Assembly: GCA_947500035.1 (NCBI GenBank)
Contig: CANMQP010000014.1
Coordinates: 124,001 to 188,000, forward strand
Direction of reading: 5' to 3'
DNA length: 64,000 nt
From: an uncultured Kiloniellaceae bacterium
GTDB lineage: Bacteria > Pseudomonadota > Alphaproteobacteria > Kiloniellales > Kiloniellaceae
The notes below the pieces were generated by a model, which was not told the DNA's origin, searched no databases, and saw only the letters and a list, made by a program, of their open reading frames with translations. Shown one piece after another: positions 17,180 through 25,164 of this stretch. Position 1 is the stretch's first letter, and every line of letters begins with the position of its first letter. A program made the translations under genes and the position numbers.

Positions 17180-18439
17180 TTAAGACCCCTCCCTCAAACG
17201 CTCTGAAGGAAGGCTTAGGATAACCTTTGTGCCCACGCCAACTTCGCTTTCGATGGCAAGCGAACCGCCATGAAGCTCGATAAAGGAACTGACGATGGAT
17301 AGTCCCAAACCTATGCCGGCAGACGCGTTGTGGGATCTGCGGATCTGGGTGAAGGGCTCTGTAACACGCGAGAGCTGTTGCTGCGGAATCCCGATGCCGT
17401 TGTCTTCCACTGTCAACTGAAGTCCGTCTTTCGTTACTTCCGCGCCCAATAGGATCCGGCCTGCCTCAGGTGTAAACTTTATCGCATTGGTCAGGGAATT
17501 GATGAGCATGCGTTCAATCAACTGCCGGTCGGCGCGCAGGACCGGCACGTCCGGCTGAAGATTGGTCTCAATCGAAATTTTCGCGGCCTTTGCGCCGGGC
17601 AAAACCATTTTGAGAACCATCGATACGACGTCCTCAATCAGAATGTCGGTCTCATTCAACTCGATGTTGCCCGACTCGATTTTCGAAAGATCTAGGATGT
17701 CGCTGATCATAGACAGCAAAACCTGACCGCTCTGATTTATATCGCTGGCATAGCCGAGATACTTCGACGCCCCGATCGGACCCGCGATCTCGTGCTGAAT
17801 GGCTTCGGAAAATCCAATGATTGCGTTTAGAGGCGTTCTGAAATCGTGACTCATCCGGGCCAGAAAGTCCGACTTCGCAGAGTTCGCCGTTTCGGCCTCG
17901 CGCGTGGCCTGCCGCAAAAGGGCTTCGCTCCTGCGAAGTTGCCGTTCCGTCTCGTATTGAACCCGAACATGCCGGATGGTTCGCTCGAGCAGGGTCTCGG
18001 TCAGGCCTTCCTTATCCAGGTAGTCGTAGGCTCCCGCTTCGATCGCTTCCACGTCGATCGCATAATCACCCTGCCCCGTTAAGATAACCAGGGGTGTCGT
18101 GCCCGAACGTCCTCCCAAGGCCTGTACCAATTCCAGTCCTGAGCGCGCGCCAAGGTGATAGTCGACAAGCCCAACGTGGAAAAACTCGCTCTTAAGGCAC
18201 TTCTGGGCTTCCTGGAAACTCGTCACGGAAACAACATCAAATTTCGGGGCCTCAATTTTCGACAAGAGCTTCCTGATCAAGAGGTGATCAATCGAATCAT
18301 CATCGACATGAAGGATCCGACGGGTCTCAAGCGACGTTTTTTGCGGGCGGTCACGGCTCGCAGGAGGCTCACAGGCGCAAGGGCTGCCTGCGTTTGACGA
18401 AAGCCGGCCTGATATCTCGCGAGATTTGGAATAGGCCAT
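17180..18439 (-). CDS. Receiver-histidine kinase (response regulator fused to kinase)
   Basis: 419 residues. N-terminal receiver (about 38-160) with acidic HVDDDS, phospho-acceptor Asp93 (GLVDYHLGARSG) and Thr/Lys positions (ILTGQG, YLDKEG); then a coiled linker (ETERQLRRSEALLRQ), HisKA with His198 (ARMSHDFRTPLNAIIGFS) and HATPase motifs (NSLTNAIKFT, DNGIGI, GIGLGLSIV). No membrane segment, so it is a cytoplasmic relay: a phosphorylated receiver would control its own kinase domain. It is the first gene of a three-gene leftward operon; the following kinase has the membrane sensor. The AT-rich upstream region carries a perfect 9-bp dyad. Confidence 0.92.
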   Translation of the reverse strand: MAYSKSREISGRLSSNAGSPCACEPPASRDRPQKTSLETRRILHVDDDSIDHLLIRKLLSKIEAPKFDVVSVTSFQEAQKCLKSEFFHVGLVDYHLGARSGLELVQALGGRSGTTPLVILTGQGDYAIDVEAIEAGAYDYLDKEGLTETLLERTIRHVRVQYETERQLRRSEALLRQATREAETANSAKSDFLARMSHDFRTPLNAIIGFSEAIQHEIAGPIGASKYLGYASDINQSGQVLLSMISDILDLSKIESGNIELNETDILIEDVVSMVLKMVLPGAKAAKISIETNLQPDVPVLRADRQLIERMLINSLTNAIKFTPEAGRILLGAEVTKDGLQLTVEDNGIGIPQQQLSRVTEPFTQIRRSHNASAGIGLGLSIVSSFIELHGGSLAIESEVGVGTKVILSLPSERLREGS

Positions 18440-18957
18440 GACCTATGAACCTTCACAGAAGATCGCGTTATCTACAAAAATCTAATGTATTTATCTGTTA
18501 CACTCTCATATTCGAACCGAAAGCCCTTCAACAATAAAATATTAAACCATCATTTGAAACAGATAATATCCGAATATTATCTATCCAAATTTCATTATTA
18601 TTATGACTATTTCAAACAATTGAGGATTGTTATCCGGTATTTACTAAATTCTCTTTTTTGTTGATTATTTTTTATCGAACATTCCACTTGAAAGGGTGTC
18701 GACCGGTTTCTGATCAAGCGATCACAGTCTCATCATCTTGAACCGCGCGCGCATTTCCACCGGCATCCAATACCCGCCGGGGTCCGACATAAGCTTGCCA
18801 TCGAATTTCACGGGTTCTGCCACGGCACCGACCTGGCCGGGTCACATTTCGCGCGCTTACTGCAGACTCCGCGGTCCGGCCAACGTCACGGATGCGCAGT
18901 GCAAAACGCCAGGTCCAGCTTCAAGACAGGGATCGAAATTCCTCCTGAGACACCCCT
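18440..18957. other. AT-rich intergenic region upstream of the kinase operon
   Basis: About 240 bp (18440-18680) are strikingly AT-rich against the GC-rich surroundings and should hold the promoter of the kinase operon. It contains the dyad at 18561-18582. The right half (18700-18957) returns to high GC and leads into the muramidase gene; no gene is visible. Confidence 0.5.
18561..18582. promoter_or_regulatory. Perfect 9-bp dyad in the kinase operon promoter region
   Basis: AGATAATAT (18561-18569), spacer CCGA, ATATTATCT (18574-18582). No T tract follows, so an operator or supercoil-sensitive site is more likely than a terminator. It lies about 125 bp upstream of the receiver-kinase start. 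Confidence 0.55.
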
Positions 18958-19698
18958 ATGCAGTTACGTCCTTTCCGGTCCCATCGAAACCTCGCCCAGC
19001 GTCTGCTTACGATCGCGGGCTTGACGGCAGCTTGCCTGACTCTCGTCACGGCCGCTGCCACTCTCTACTTCCTCACCTTTCATCCCGATGCCGAGAGATA
19101 CCCGGTGCGCGGCATCGACGTGTCCCATCACCAGGGTCCGATCGACTGGCCGAAGGCCGCGGCGGCGGGCATTGCCTTCGCCTACATCAAGGCGACCGAG
19201 GGTGGTGATTTCAGCGACCGGCGCTTCCCGGAAAACTGGCGAGAGTCAAAGACCGCCGGGCTGCGGCGCGGCGCCTATCACTTCTTCACCTTCTGCCGCC
19301 CGGGGAAAGAGCAAGCGGCCCACTTCATCGCCACTGTCCCCGCCGACCCGGAGATGCTGCCGCCCGCCGTCGATCTGGAATTCGGCGGCAATTGCGCGGC
19401 GGGCGCCGGGCGCCTGGATGTCATGAAAGAACTCGCGGCCTTTCTGGATATCGTCGAGCCTCACTACGGCATGAAGGCCCTGCTCTATGCGACGCCGGAA
19501 TTTTATGTGGCTTATCTCAGTAAAAGGAAACTGGATAACCCGCTCTGGCTGCGCAGCATCCTCTTTGAGCCGGCCTACAACCGGCAGCCCTGGACGCTTT
19601 GGCAGTATCACAACCGGGGCCGGATCGCGGGCATCAAAGGGCCGGTCGACTACAACGTCTTCGCCGGATCTCTGGAGGATTTCGCCAAAAGCTGGTGA
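18958..19698 (+). CDS. GH25-family muramidase, membrane-anchored or secreted
   Basis: 246 residues. Cleaves the beta-1,4 bond between N-acetylmuramic acid and N-acetylglucosamine in peptidoglycan. A hydrophobic segment (about 18-41) acts as signal anchor or signal peptide. The GH25 core starts at GIDVSHHQGPIDW (Asp54), continues with AFAYIKATEG, and has the catalytic Asp139-Leu-Glu141 motif (AVDLEF); the end LWQYHNRGRIAGIKGPVDYNVF is typical. The short length, no repeats and no phage neighbours point to a cellular cell-wall enzyme rather than an endolysin. A rho-independent terminator lies 160 bp downstream. Confidence 0.92.
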   Translation: MQLRPFRSHRNLAQRLLTIAGLTAACLTLVTAAATLYFLTFHPDAERYPVRGIDVSHHQGPIDWPKAAAAGIAFAYIKATEGGDFSDRRFPENWRESKTAGLRRGAYHFFTFCRPGKEQAAHFIATVPADPEMLPPAVDLEFGGNCAAGAGRLDVMKELAAFLDIVEPHYGMKALLYATPEFYVAYLSKRKLDNPLWLRSILFEPAYNRQPWTLWQYHNRGRIAGIKGPVDYNVFAGSLEDFAKSW

Positions 19699-20101
19699 GT
19701 CCCGCTTCAGGCCTCTTTCCTGTGAGCCCCGGGCGGTCACGCGCGGCCAGAATTCGCAGCCGAGCCACGCGCGCCCAATCCAAACGCGCGGCGGCCTGAG
19801 GAAAGCGTACAGTTTCAATCACACCGGGCTCACTTAAACCGGGCACAGTAAAACCAGGGCCGTCGCTGCAGAGTGGCGGCTCTTTTTTTGCGCGCGCGAT
19901 AGGCTTTAAGCTTTCCAGGCCCCGCAGTGAGGAGACCGCGCCTTCGAGAGCACCCGGCGACCGGTGGGATCGTGGCGGAGAGAGCCTGACCGGGGAACCA
20001 ATCCGGCAACGGCGCGTTGACATCCGGTCCCCCCGCGACAGCTTGACACCTGCGCACGCCGAGCCTCGTCCAGTCAATCACATCGAAAGGCAGAGCCGCC
20101 A
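19699..20101. other. 403-bp gap holding the muramidase terminator and gdhA promoter
   Basis: No gene. Contains the terminator at 19859-19889; the 210 bp after it should carry the gdhA promoter, but no consensus is obvious. Confidence 0.45.
19859..19889 (+). terminator. Rho-independent terminator after the muramidase gene
   Basis: Stem GCCGTC (19859-19864) with GGCGGC (19875-19880, one G-T pair) followed by CTC-less run T7 at 19883-19889. Orientation fits the rightward muramidase gene. Confidence 0.7.
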
Positions 20102-21451
20102 ATGACCACGGCCAAGATAGACTTCGACAGCTTTATGTCCGACCTGAAGGACCGCACACCGCACGAGGACGCCTTCCACCAGGCTGTGAGCGAGGTGGTC
20201 GAAGATATCCTGCCGCTGATCAATGACAACGCCGCCTACCGCGACGCAGCTTTGCTGCAGCGCCTGACGGAGCCGGACCGGCTGATTTCCTTCCGGGTCG
20301 AGTGGATGGACGACGAGAATAAAGTTCAGGTGAACCGGGGCCACCGCGTGCAGTTCAACTCGGCGATCGGCCCCTATAAGGGCGGGCTGCGGTTTCACCC
20401 CAGCGTCGATCCCTCGGTGCTGAAGTTTCTCGGCTTCGAGCAGATCTTCAAGAACGCTTTGACGGGTTTGCCCATGGGCGGCGGCAAGGGCGGCGCGGAC
20501 TTCGATCCCCGGGGCCGTTCGGACGCCGAAATCATGCGCTTTTGCCAGTCCTTCATGCTGGAACTCCATCGGCACATCGGACCGGATGTCGATGTCCCGG
20601 CGGGCGACATCAACGTCGGCGCGCGGGAGATCGGATGGCTCTTCGGCGCTTACCAGCGCATCACCAACAGCTTTGAGGGCGTCCTGACCGGCAAGGGCCT
20701 CTCCTTCGGCGGCAGCCAGCTACGCGTGGAAGCGACGGGCTATGGGCTGATCCAGTTCCTCTGCCACATGCTGGCGCGCCATGACGACGGCATCGAAGAC
20801 AAGACCATCGTGATTTCCGGTGCGGGGAACGTGGCCCTGCATGCCGCCGAACTGGCGCTAAAGAACGGAGGTAAGGTGGTCACGCTGTCCGATAGCGGCG
20901 GATTCATCCACGACGGCGAGGGCCTGACGCAGGAGAAGATCGACTGGGTCCGGGACCACAAAGCCAAGCCAGACAGCAGCCTTGGAGCTTACGCCAAGGA
21001 GTTCAGCGCAGACTGGCAGGAAGGCGAAGCGCCTTGGGGCGTTGCCTGTGACGTCGCCTTGCCCTGCGCGACACAGAACGAGCTTGATGAGAAGGACGCC
21101 GCCAAGCTCATCGACAACGGCTGTATGGCCGTGGCCGAGGGCGCCAACATGCCGACCACCGCGAAGGGCCGGGAGCGCATCAGGAAGAGCGATATACTCT
21201 TCGGTCCGGCCAAGGCCGCGAACGCAGGCGGCGTCGCGGTCTCCGGGCTCGAGATCAGCCAGAACCAGATGCGCCGGGATCTGAGCTGCGAAGAACTGGC
21301 GGAGCTGCTGCAGGACATCATGAAGACCATTCACGATAAATGCGTCGAAGCCGCCGAGGAGGACGACGGCAAGATCGACTATGCAAAGGGCGCCAACATC
21401 GCAGGCTTCAGAAAAGTCGCCGACGCCATGATGGCTCAAGGACATGCTTGA
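20102..21451 (+). CDS. gdhA: NADP-type glutamate dehydrogenase
   Basis: 449 residues, the size of hexameric NADP(H)-specific enzymes that aminate 2-oxoglutarate for ammonium assimilation. Family segments: GPYKGGLRFHPSVDPSVLKFLGFEQIFKNAL, the catalytic lysine in PMGGGKGGADFDPRG (Lys129), DVPAGDINVGAREIGWLFGAY, and the Rossmann loop VISGAGNVALHAAEL. The ATG at 20102 follows AAAGGCAGAGCC. Monocistronic, with its own upstream terminator separating it from the muramidase. It converges on the serine protease gene. Confidence 0.96.
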   Translation: MTTAKIDFDSFMSDLKDRTPHEDAFHQAVSEVVEDILPLINDNAAYRDAALLQRLTEPDRLISFRVEWMDDENKVQVNRGHRVQFNSAIGPYKGGLRFHPSVDPSVLKFLGFEQIFKNALTGLPMGGGKGGADFDPRGRSDAEIMRFCQSFMLELHRHIGPDVDVPAGDINVGAREIGWLFGAYQRITNSFEGVLTGKGLSFGGSQLRVEATGYGLIQFLCHMLARHDDGIEDKTIVISGAGNVALHAAELALKNGGKVVTLSDSGGFIHDGEGLTQEKIDWVRDHKAKPDSSLGAYAKEFSADWQEGEAPWGVACDVALPCATQNELDEKDAAKLIDNGCMAVAEGANMPTTAKGRERIRKSDILFGPAKAANAGGVAVSGLEISQNQMRRDLSCEELAELLQDIMKTIHDKCVEAAEEDDGKIDYAKGANIAGFRKVADAMMAQGHA

Positions 21452-21502
21452 GAGCGGGCGAAGAACGATCAGGCGGCAGAAGCGGAGCGGGAGCGGAGCC
21501 GA

Positions 21503-22960
21503 TCAGATCTGATAGGTGGAGATGATCACCGCCAGGGCCGCCGCCGCCCAGTCCTTGGTCTTGGCCGGATTGGCGTAAGCACCGGTGTCGTAGAATTCGC
21601 CATTGACCGCGACAACCCCGAGGTAAGTGTTCATGCGCCCCAGGTGGGCGACGAAGTTGTAAGCCTGCTCACCACTTTGGGCATGATAGCAAAGCGCCGC
21701 GAAACGCCGTGCGAGTAAACCATCCACCCGTGAATGAGGGACGGCCTGCGAAAAGGCAAGATCGGCCTGACAGTTGGTGAAGCCAAGCCCCTGGCTGAGG
21801 GTATTGACGAACTGGTTCGAGACAAACTCGACATTCGTGTAATTCGGATCGAAAACCTGGCCTTGAAAGATCAGCGCGATATCACCGTGGTTAGAACTCG
21901 CAATGCAGAAGCCGCTATCCTCGGAGAGCGACATGCTCTCCGGAACCGCAATAGTCGCCCCGGTTTCGGAATCGACAAAGAGATCGAAGCGCAGAGCAGC
22001 CAGATCGTTTTCCGGAACATTTTGGGCAAGGGTCGTGACGACATAGGCGAAGCCCTGGGGATCATCCAGTGTCCCGGGCGTCTGCATAGAATCCACGATC
22101 TCGCTCAGGCTCCGTGTCGCGAGATGAAAATAGCTGCGCCCGCCACAGAAGAAATCCCGGTTCACAGCCTCTTCAGCTTGTGTTGTTTCGGGCACCGAAA
22201 AGGCGAAAACCGACTCGGCCGCCGCCCCCAGGCCCACGTTTGCGCCGCTCTGGCCGCGCTCCATCAATTCCTGAAGCAGGTGCGCGGGCACGGCCCAATT
22301 GAGCGAAGACGCGCCGCCGTCCAATCCGCCGTCGACCACGCCCACCACCGCGCCTTCGGCATTGATGATCGGACCGCCGGAGGAACCCGGCTTCACCACA
22401 GCTGTGAGCCGGAAGACGTCCAAATCGATGGCCGGGGCGCCGAGGGTCTCGATTTCGCGCCGGGCGGAGTCGTTCAGGATGTCGCTCAGCCGTCTCACGT
22501 TCAGCGCGCGGGACCCATAGGTCTCCTGCCAGTTCCGCACGTTGAGGGGCAGACCGATGGCCGCCAGCACTTCCTGGGTTTGCGCGGTCGCGGTCTTGGA
22601 CAGCGCTTTAACCGATGGCGGGTTTTCGACCGTGAGCAATGCCAGATCGGCCCGGCGCAGGGAACGGCTGGCCTGGGCGCGGCGCTGCACGCCCGCCTCG
22701 ACATATTCGACGGTCAGGGTCTGGCAATCGGCCACCAGATGCAGGGCGGTGACGATGGATGTAGGTTCCGGCCAGACAAAGCCCGAACCGGCGCGCGAGC
22801 CCTTTGTGCCGGGACAGCCTTCGGCCATCACCCGCACGACCGAGTTTGCCGCGGCCCGGACGATATCGGCGGGCGGTTTGGCCAGGGCGGTTTCGCTGGC
22901 CAGCAGCGTCATCCCGGCAAGCAGGGCGGAGGTCAGGAACAGGCCTCGGGTCGGTCTCAT
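21503..22960 (-). CDS. Secreted trypsin-like serine protease
   Basis: 485 residues. Signal peptide 1-27 (ending ETALA). The N-terminal half is a chymotrypsin/DegP-type protease fold with a visible triad: His74 (VTALHLVAD), Asp105 (RRADLALL) and Ser194 (VKPGSSGGPII). The C-terminal half (about 240-485) has no recognised PDZ domain; it contains several Cys (CGG, GFCIASS, TNCQADL, CYHAQ) that could form disulfides. It is translationally coupled to an upstream membrane protein gene (4-bp ATGA overlap at 22957-22960), so the two probably work together. Substrate unknown. Confidence 0.88.
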   Translation of the reverse strand: MRPTRGLFLTSALLAGMTLLASETALAKPPADIVRAAANSVVRVMAEGCPGTKGSRAGSGFVWPEPTSIVTALHLVADCQTLTVEYVEAGVQRRAQASRSLRRADLALLTVENPPSVKALSKTATAQTQEVLAAIGLPLNVRNWQETYGSRALNVRRLSDILNDSARREIETLGAPAIDLDVFRLTAVVKPGSSGGPIINAEGAVVGVVDGGLDGGASSLNWAVPAHLLQELMERGQSGANVGLGAAAESVFAFSVPETTQAEEAVNRDFFCGGRSYFHLATRSLSEIVDSMQTPGTLDDPQGFAYVVTTLAQNVPENDLAALRFDLFVDSETGATIAVPESMSLSEDSGFCIASSNHGDIALIFQGQVFDPNYTNVEFVSNQFVNTLSQGLGFTNCQADLAFSQAVPHSRVDGLLARRFAALCYHAQSGEQAYNFVAHLGRMNTYLGVVAVNGEFYDTGAYANPAKTKDWAAAALAVIISTYQI

Positions 22961-23649
22961 CGTGACGCTCCTTCACAGTGGCTGGCCCACACGGTCTGCA
23001 GGCTGTCTTTGGGCAGATCCGCGAGGCCCGCGGCCAGGGCCGGCCAGGGTTCCGGCGCGAGCGACCAGGTGTTGCGCGCCTCGGCGGCATCGGGCGCGCG
23101 TGAGGGGTCCGTGCGCTGGCAGTCCGCATCCGAAACACCCGAGAAAAGAACGCTCGCGGTCTTCTTCAGAGCTTCGGGGGATTCGGCTTTCACCTCCCCC
23201 TCTGCGCTGAGGCTCAGACCGCTGAGTTGAAGCATCGCGATGCGTTGGGCGACCTCCGGCTCGACGCCTATCCCGGTCCAGCGCGCCGTGATTTCTTCTG
23301 GGGTCGGCGACAGCAGATCATGGGTCCGCGCCCAAAGACCGCTGCCCAGTCCAATGATGGTCAGGACCGCGAAGGCCGAGACCGCCCAGTTATGACCGGC
23401 GCTGCGCTCGGCGGCGTTTTCGCCTTTCGGCAGGAAGGGATTCTTGACGCCGGTCAGGGCCACCACGCCGGCCGCCATGGCCAGAACGGCGGAGACCACG
23501 GAGCCGGTGACCCCGGACGTCGAGAGACCGATGAGCAGGCCCGTCAGAAGACCCAACGAACAAGCCGCCGCGAACATTGCCATGCCTTTTCCCCCGAAAG
23601 CCGTTTGCCCGGCTCTTCTGAATTGCCCCAACCGCATGTATGCAGACAA
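22957..23649 (-). CDS. Membrane protein coupled to the serine protease
   Basis: 230 residues; family not recognised. I use the TTG at 23649 because GGGAG lies six bases upstream; an ATG at 23637 is the alternative but its spacing is poor. Three hydrophobic segments (about 24-43, 47-66 and 88-107) are followed by a soluble C-terminal part (about 110-230) with LSLSAEGEVKAESPEALKKTASVLF and a single late Cys pair region (DADCQRT, SHCEGASR). The overlap with the protease gene suggests a co-translated membrane partner or regulator of the protease. Confidence 0.75.
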   Translation of the reverse strand: MSAYMRLGQFRRAGQTAFGGKGMAMFAAACSLGLLTGLLIGLSTSGVTGSVVSAVLAMAAGVVALTGVKNPFLPKGENAAERSAGHNWAVSAFAVLTIIGLGSGLWARTHDLLSPTPEEITARWTGIGVEPEVAQRIAMLQLSGLSLSAEGEVKAESPEALKKTASVLFSGVSDADCQRTDPSRAPDAAEARNTWSLAPEPWPALAAGLADLPKDSLQTVWASHCEGASR

Positions 23650-23934
23650 TTCTCGCTCCCATCGGGTCTCAAGGTCAATGCTGCTTTTGAGAGAGCCCCG
23701 CGCCCGGTCCCCTGATTAACGAGGTTGCTTGATTGACGGCGGTGCCTTGATCGACCGGCAAACAGGAGACTGCGAGGGACTGCGCTGCTCCAGCTTTATG
23801 CAAGTTCCTCCAAGCCATTGTGATTCCACCATAAAAAAATTTGAAAAAACTAAATCTCAAATGCCCCTCAAATAGGGGTGCCCGGCGGCCGTGATTGGCG
23901 GCAAAGTCTGCCCACACCGAATTGGAGGCTTGTC
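23650..23934. other. Divergent promoter region with leader hairpin
   Basis: 285 bp between two divergent genes. No additional gene. The right end contains the hairpin at 23864-23878 that recurs before the paralogous gene at 24583. Confidence 0.5.
23864..23878 (+). promoter_or_regulatory. Leader hairpin CCCCT-CAAAT-AGGGG, copy 1
   Basis: Perfect 5-bp stem with a CAAAT loop, 56 bp before the start of the first small secreted protein. Nearly the same element (24512-24525) precedes the paralogous second gene, in the same orientation. Confidence 0.6.
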
Positions 23935-24360
23935 ATGTTTCACAGAAAGATCGCACAACTTGCTGCAGCCGCGGGCGTCATGGCGCTCCTGACGCTGTCT
24001 TCGGCGAAGGCAGAGACCGTTTCGACCGAACTGCGCGTCGAGCTCCGGCAAGCCGTGACGGCCTATATCGACTCGCATTCGAGCGATGGGGCGTTCCTTT
24101 TCCAAAATCCTGTCAACGATCAGGTCCTGATCTACGATCTTTCCGAAGCCTTTACGCTGGTGGTTAAGGCCGGGGAAAAATTCGTCCTCTGCTCCAGCTT
24201 CCAGACCCCCGAGGGAAAGACCACCTACATGGACTTCCTGATCGACCGCAGTCACGGCGAAGCCCGGGTGGTTGACGTGTTCGCGGGCCGGCGCAGCATC
24301 ACACGCGAGATGGTGGAGGCTCACAAGCTGACGGAAAGCAGGTCCGCCGCAATGCAATGA
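23935..24360 (+). CDS. Small secreted protein, paralog 1
   Basis: 141 residues from the ATG at 23935 (GGAGG seven bases upstream). Signal peptide 1-25 (ends SSAKA). The mature part is a single small domain with the pattern ETVSTELRVELRQAV, a central VVKAGEKFVLCSSFQTPEGKTTYMDFLI and a C-terminal DVFAGRR segment. Clearly homologous to the next gene (shared ELR-ELR, LCSSF/ICSSF, GKT-Y-DF positions). One Cys in the mature domain (CSSF) is conserved in both. Family not recognised. Followed by a strong terminator. Confidence 0.85.
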   Translation: MFHRKIAQLAAAAGVMALLTLSSAKAETVSTELRVELRQAVTAYIDSHSSDGAFLFQNPVNDQVLIYDLSEAFTLVVKAGEKFVLCSSFQTPEGKTTYMDFLIDRSHGEARVVDVFAGRRSITREMVEAHKLTESRSAAMQ

Positions 24361-24401
24361 CCGCACCGCCTGAACAGGCAGAAGCCATTTCATGGCCACC
24401 G

Positions 24402-24438
24402 GGGCCGCCGCTTTACAGTGGCGGCCCTGCGGCTTTTT
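24402..24438 (+). terminator. Rho-independent terminator after paralog 1
   Basis: 8-bp GC stem GGGCCGCC (24402-24409) with GGCGGCCC (24420-24427), then a GC-rich hexamer and TTTTT at 24434-24438. It separates the two paralogous genes, so each has its own promoter. Confidence 0.7.
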
Positions 24439-24511
24439 GCGCCGCTTGCGCGTTAAGACTATTATATATTTTTCAATGCCTTAATTCATTCTGCTATTTT
24501 TATCTAAAAGA

Positions 24512-24525
24512 CCCCTCAAATGGGG
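24512..24525 (+). promoter_or_regulatory. Leader hairpin CCCC-TCAAAT-GGGG, copy 2
   Basis: Second copy of the leader element, 57 bp before the start of paralog 2; the distance to the ATG matches copy 1 (56 bp). Confidence 0.6.
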
Positions 24526-24582
24526 ATGCAGTTTCCGCGGCATCTTCGGCATGCTCCATCCAGATTGATACGGAGGGCCGTC

Positions 24583-24990
24583 ATGCTTCACAAATTATTA
24601 CCCAGACTTGCTTTATCGGCCTGCGTCGCAGCGGGCTTCGCCCATGCGCCGGCGTCTGCGGAAACCGCCTCGACCGAGCTGAGATCCGAGCTGCGGGCAG
24701 CCATGGTGGACTACATCAAGGCCAACTCGATTGACGGAAAGTTCTATCATCTGAACCAAGCGAGCGGCACGCTCGAGACCTACGAGCCCGCCGACGTTTC
24801 CGCGGTGGTTCTGAAAGTCGGCGACCACTATGTGATCTGCTCCAGCTTTGAGACCACGGACGGCAAAACCGTATATCTCGATTTTTTCGCGGTCCAGGCT
24901 CAGGGCAAGGCAGAGGTGCTGCAGCTCATCGCCGAAAAGAGGGACCTTACCTGCAAGATCGTGCGCGCCCAGCAGGCCGCTGCGCGTTGA
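24583..24990 (+). CDS. Small secreted protein, paralog 2
   Basis: 135 residues from the ATG at 24583, preceded by CGGAGGG. Signal peptide about 1-27 (ends APASA). The mature domain aligns along its whole length with paralog 1 (ETASTELRSELRAAM, VVLKVGDHYVICSSFETTDGKTVYLDFFA, EKRDLTCKIV). Additional Cys near the C terminus is not shared. The last codons and the stop fall in a 19-bp tandem repeat. Tandem duplication is evident from sequence; the function is unknown. Confidence 0.85.
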   Translation: MLHKLLPRLALSACVAAGFAHAPASAETASTELRSELRAAMVDYIKANSIDGKFYHLNQASGTLETYEPADVSAVVLKVGDHYVICSSFETTDGKTVYLDFFAVQAQGKAEVLQLIAEKRDLTCKIVRAQQAAAR

Positions 24991-25058
24991 TCGGGCCCCT
25001 GCGCGTTGATCGGGCCCCTGCGCGTTGATCGGGCCCCTGCGCGTTGATCGGGCCCCTG
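24981..25058. repeat. Four tandem copies of a 19-bp repeat
   Basis: Copies start at 24981, 25000, 25019 and 25038 and contain GTTGATCGGGCCCC. Each includes the palindrome GGGCCC and an in-frame-capable TGA; the first copy supplies the stop codon of paralog 2. Period is exactly 19 bp. Likely slippage-prone and variable between strains. Confidence 0.85.
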
Positions 25059-25164
25059 CTCCGGCAACACGCCGTTTGACCGGCGGCATCTTCTGATTGA
25101 CGGCCTCCCCGCATCGGCTTAAGCCGGAGAGGATGTCGTTATTCTCCGGAAGCCCTGATCCACC

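Noticed and set aside
24520-24582. Earlier start for small secreted paralog 2 at 24520
   Set aside because: The extra residues precede the signal peptide, lack a ribosome site, and overlap the leader hairpin; the ATG at 24583 has CGGAGGG.
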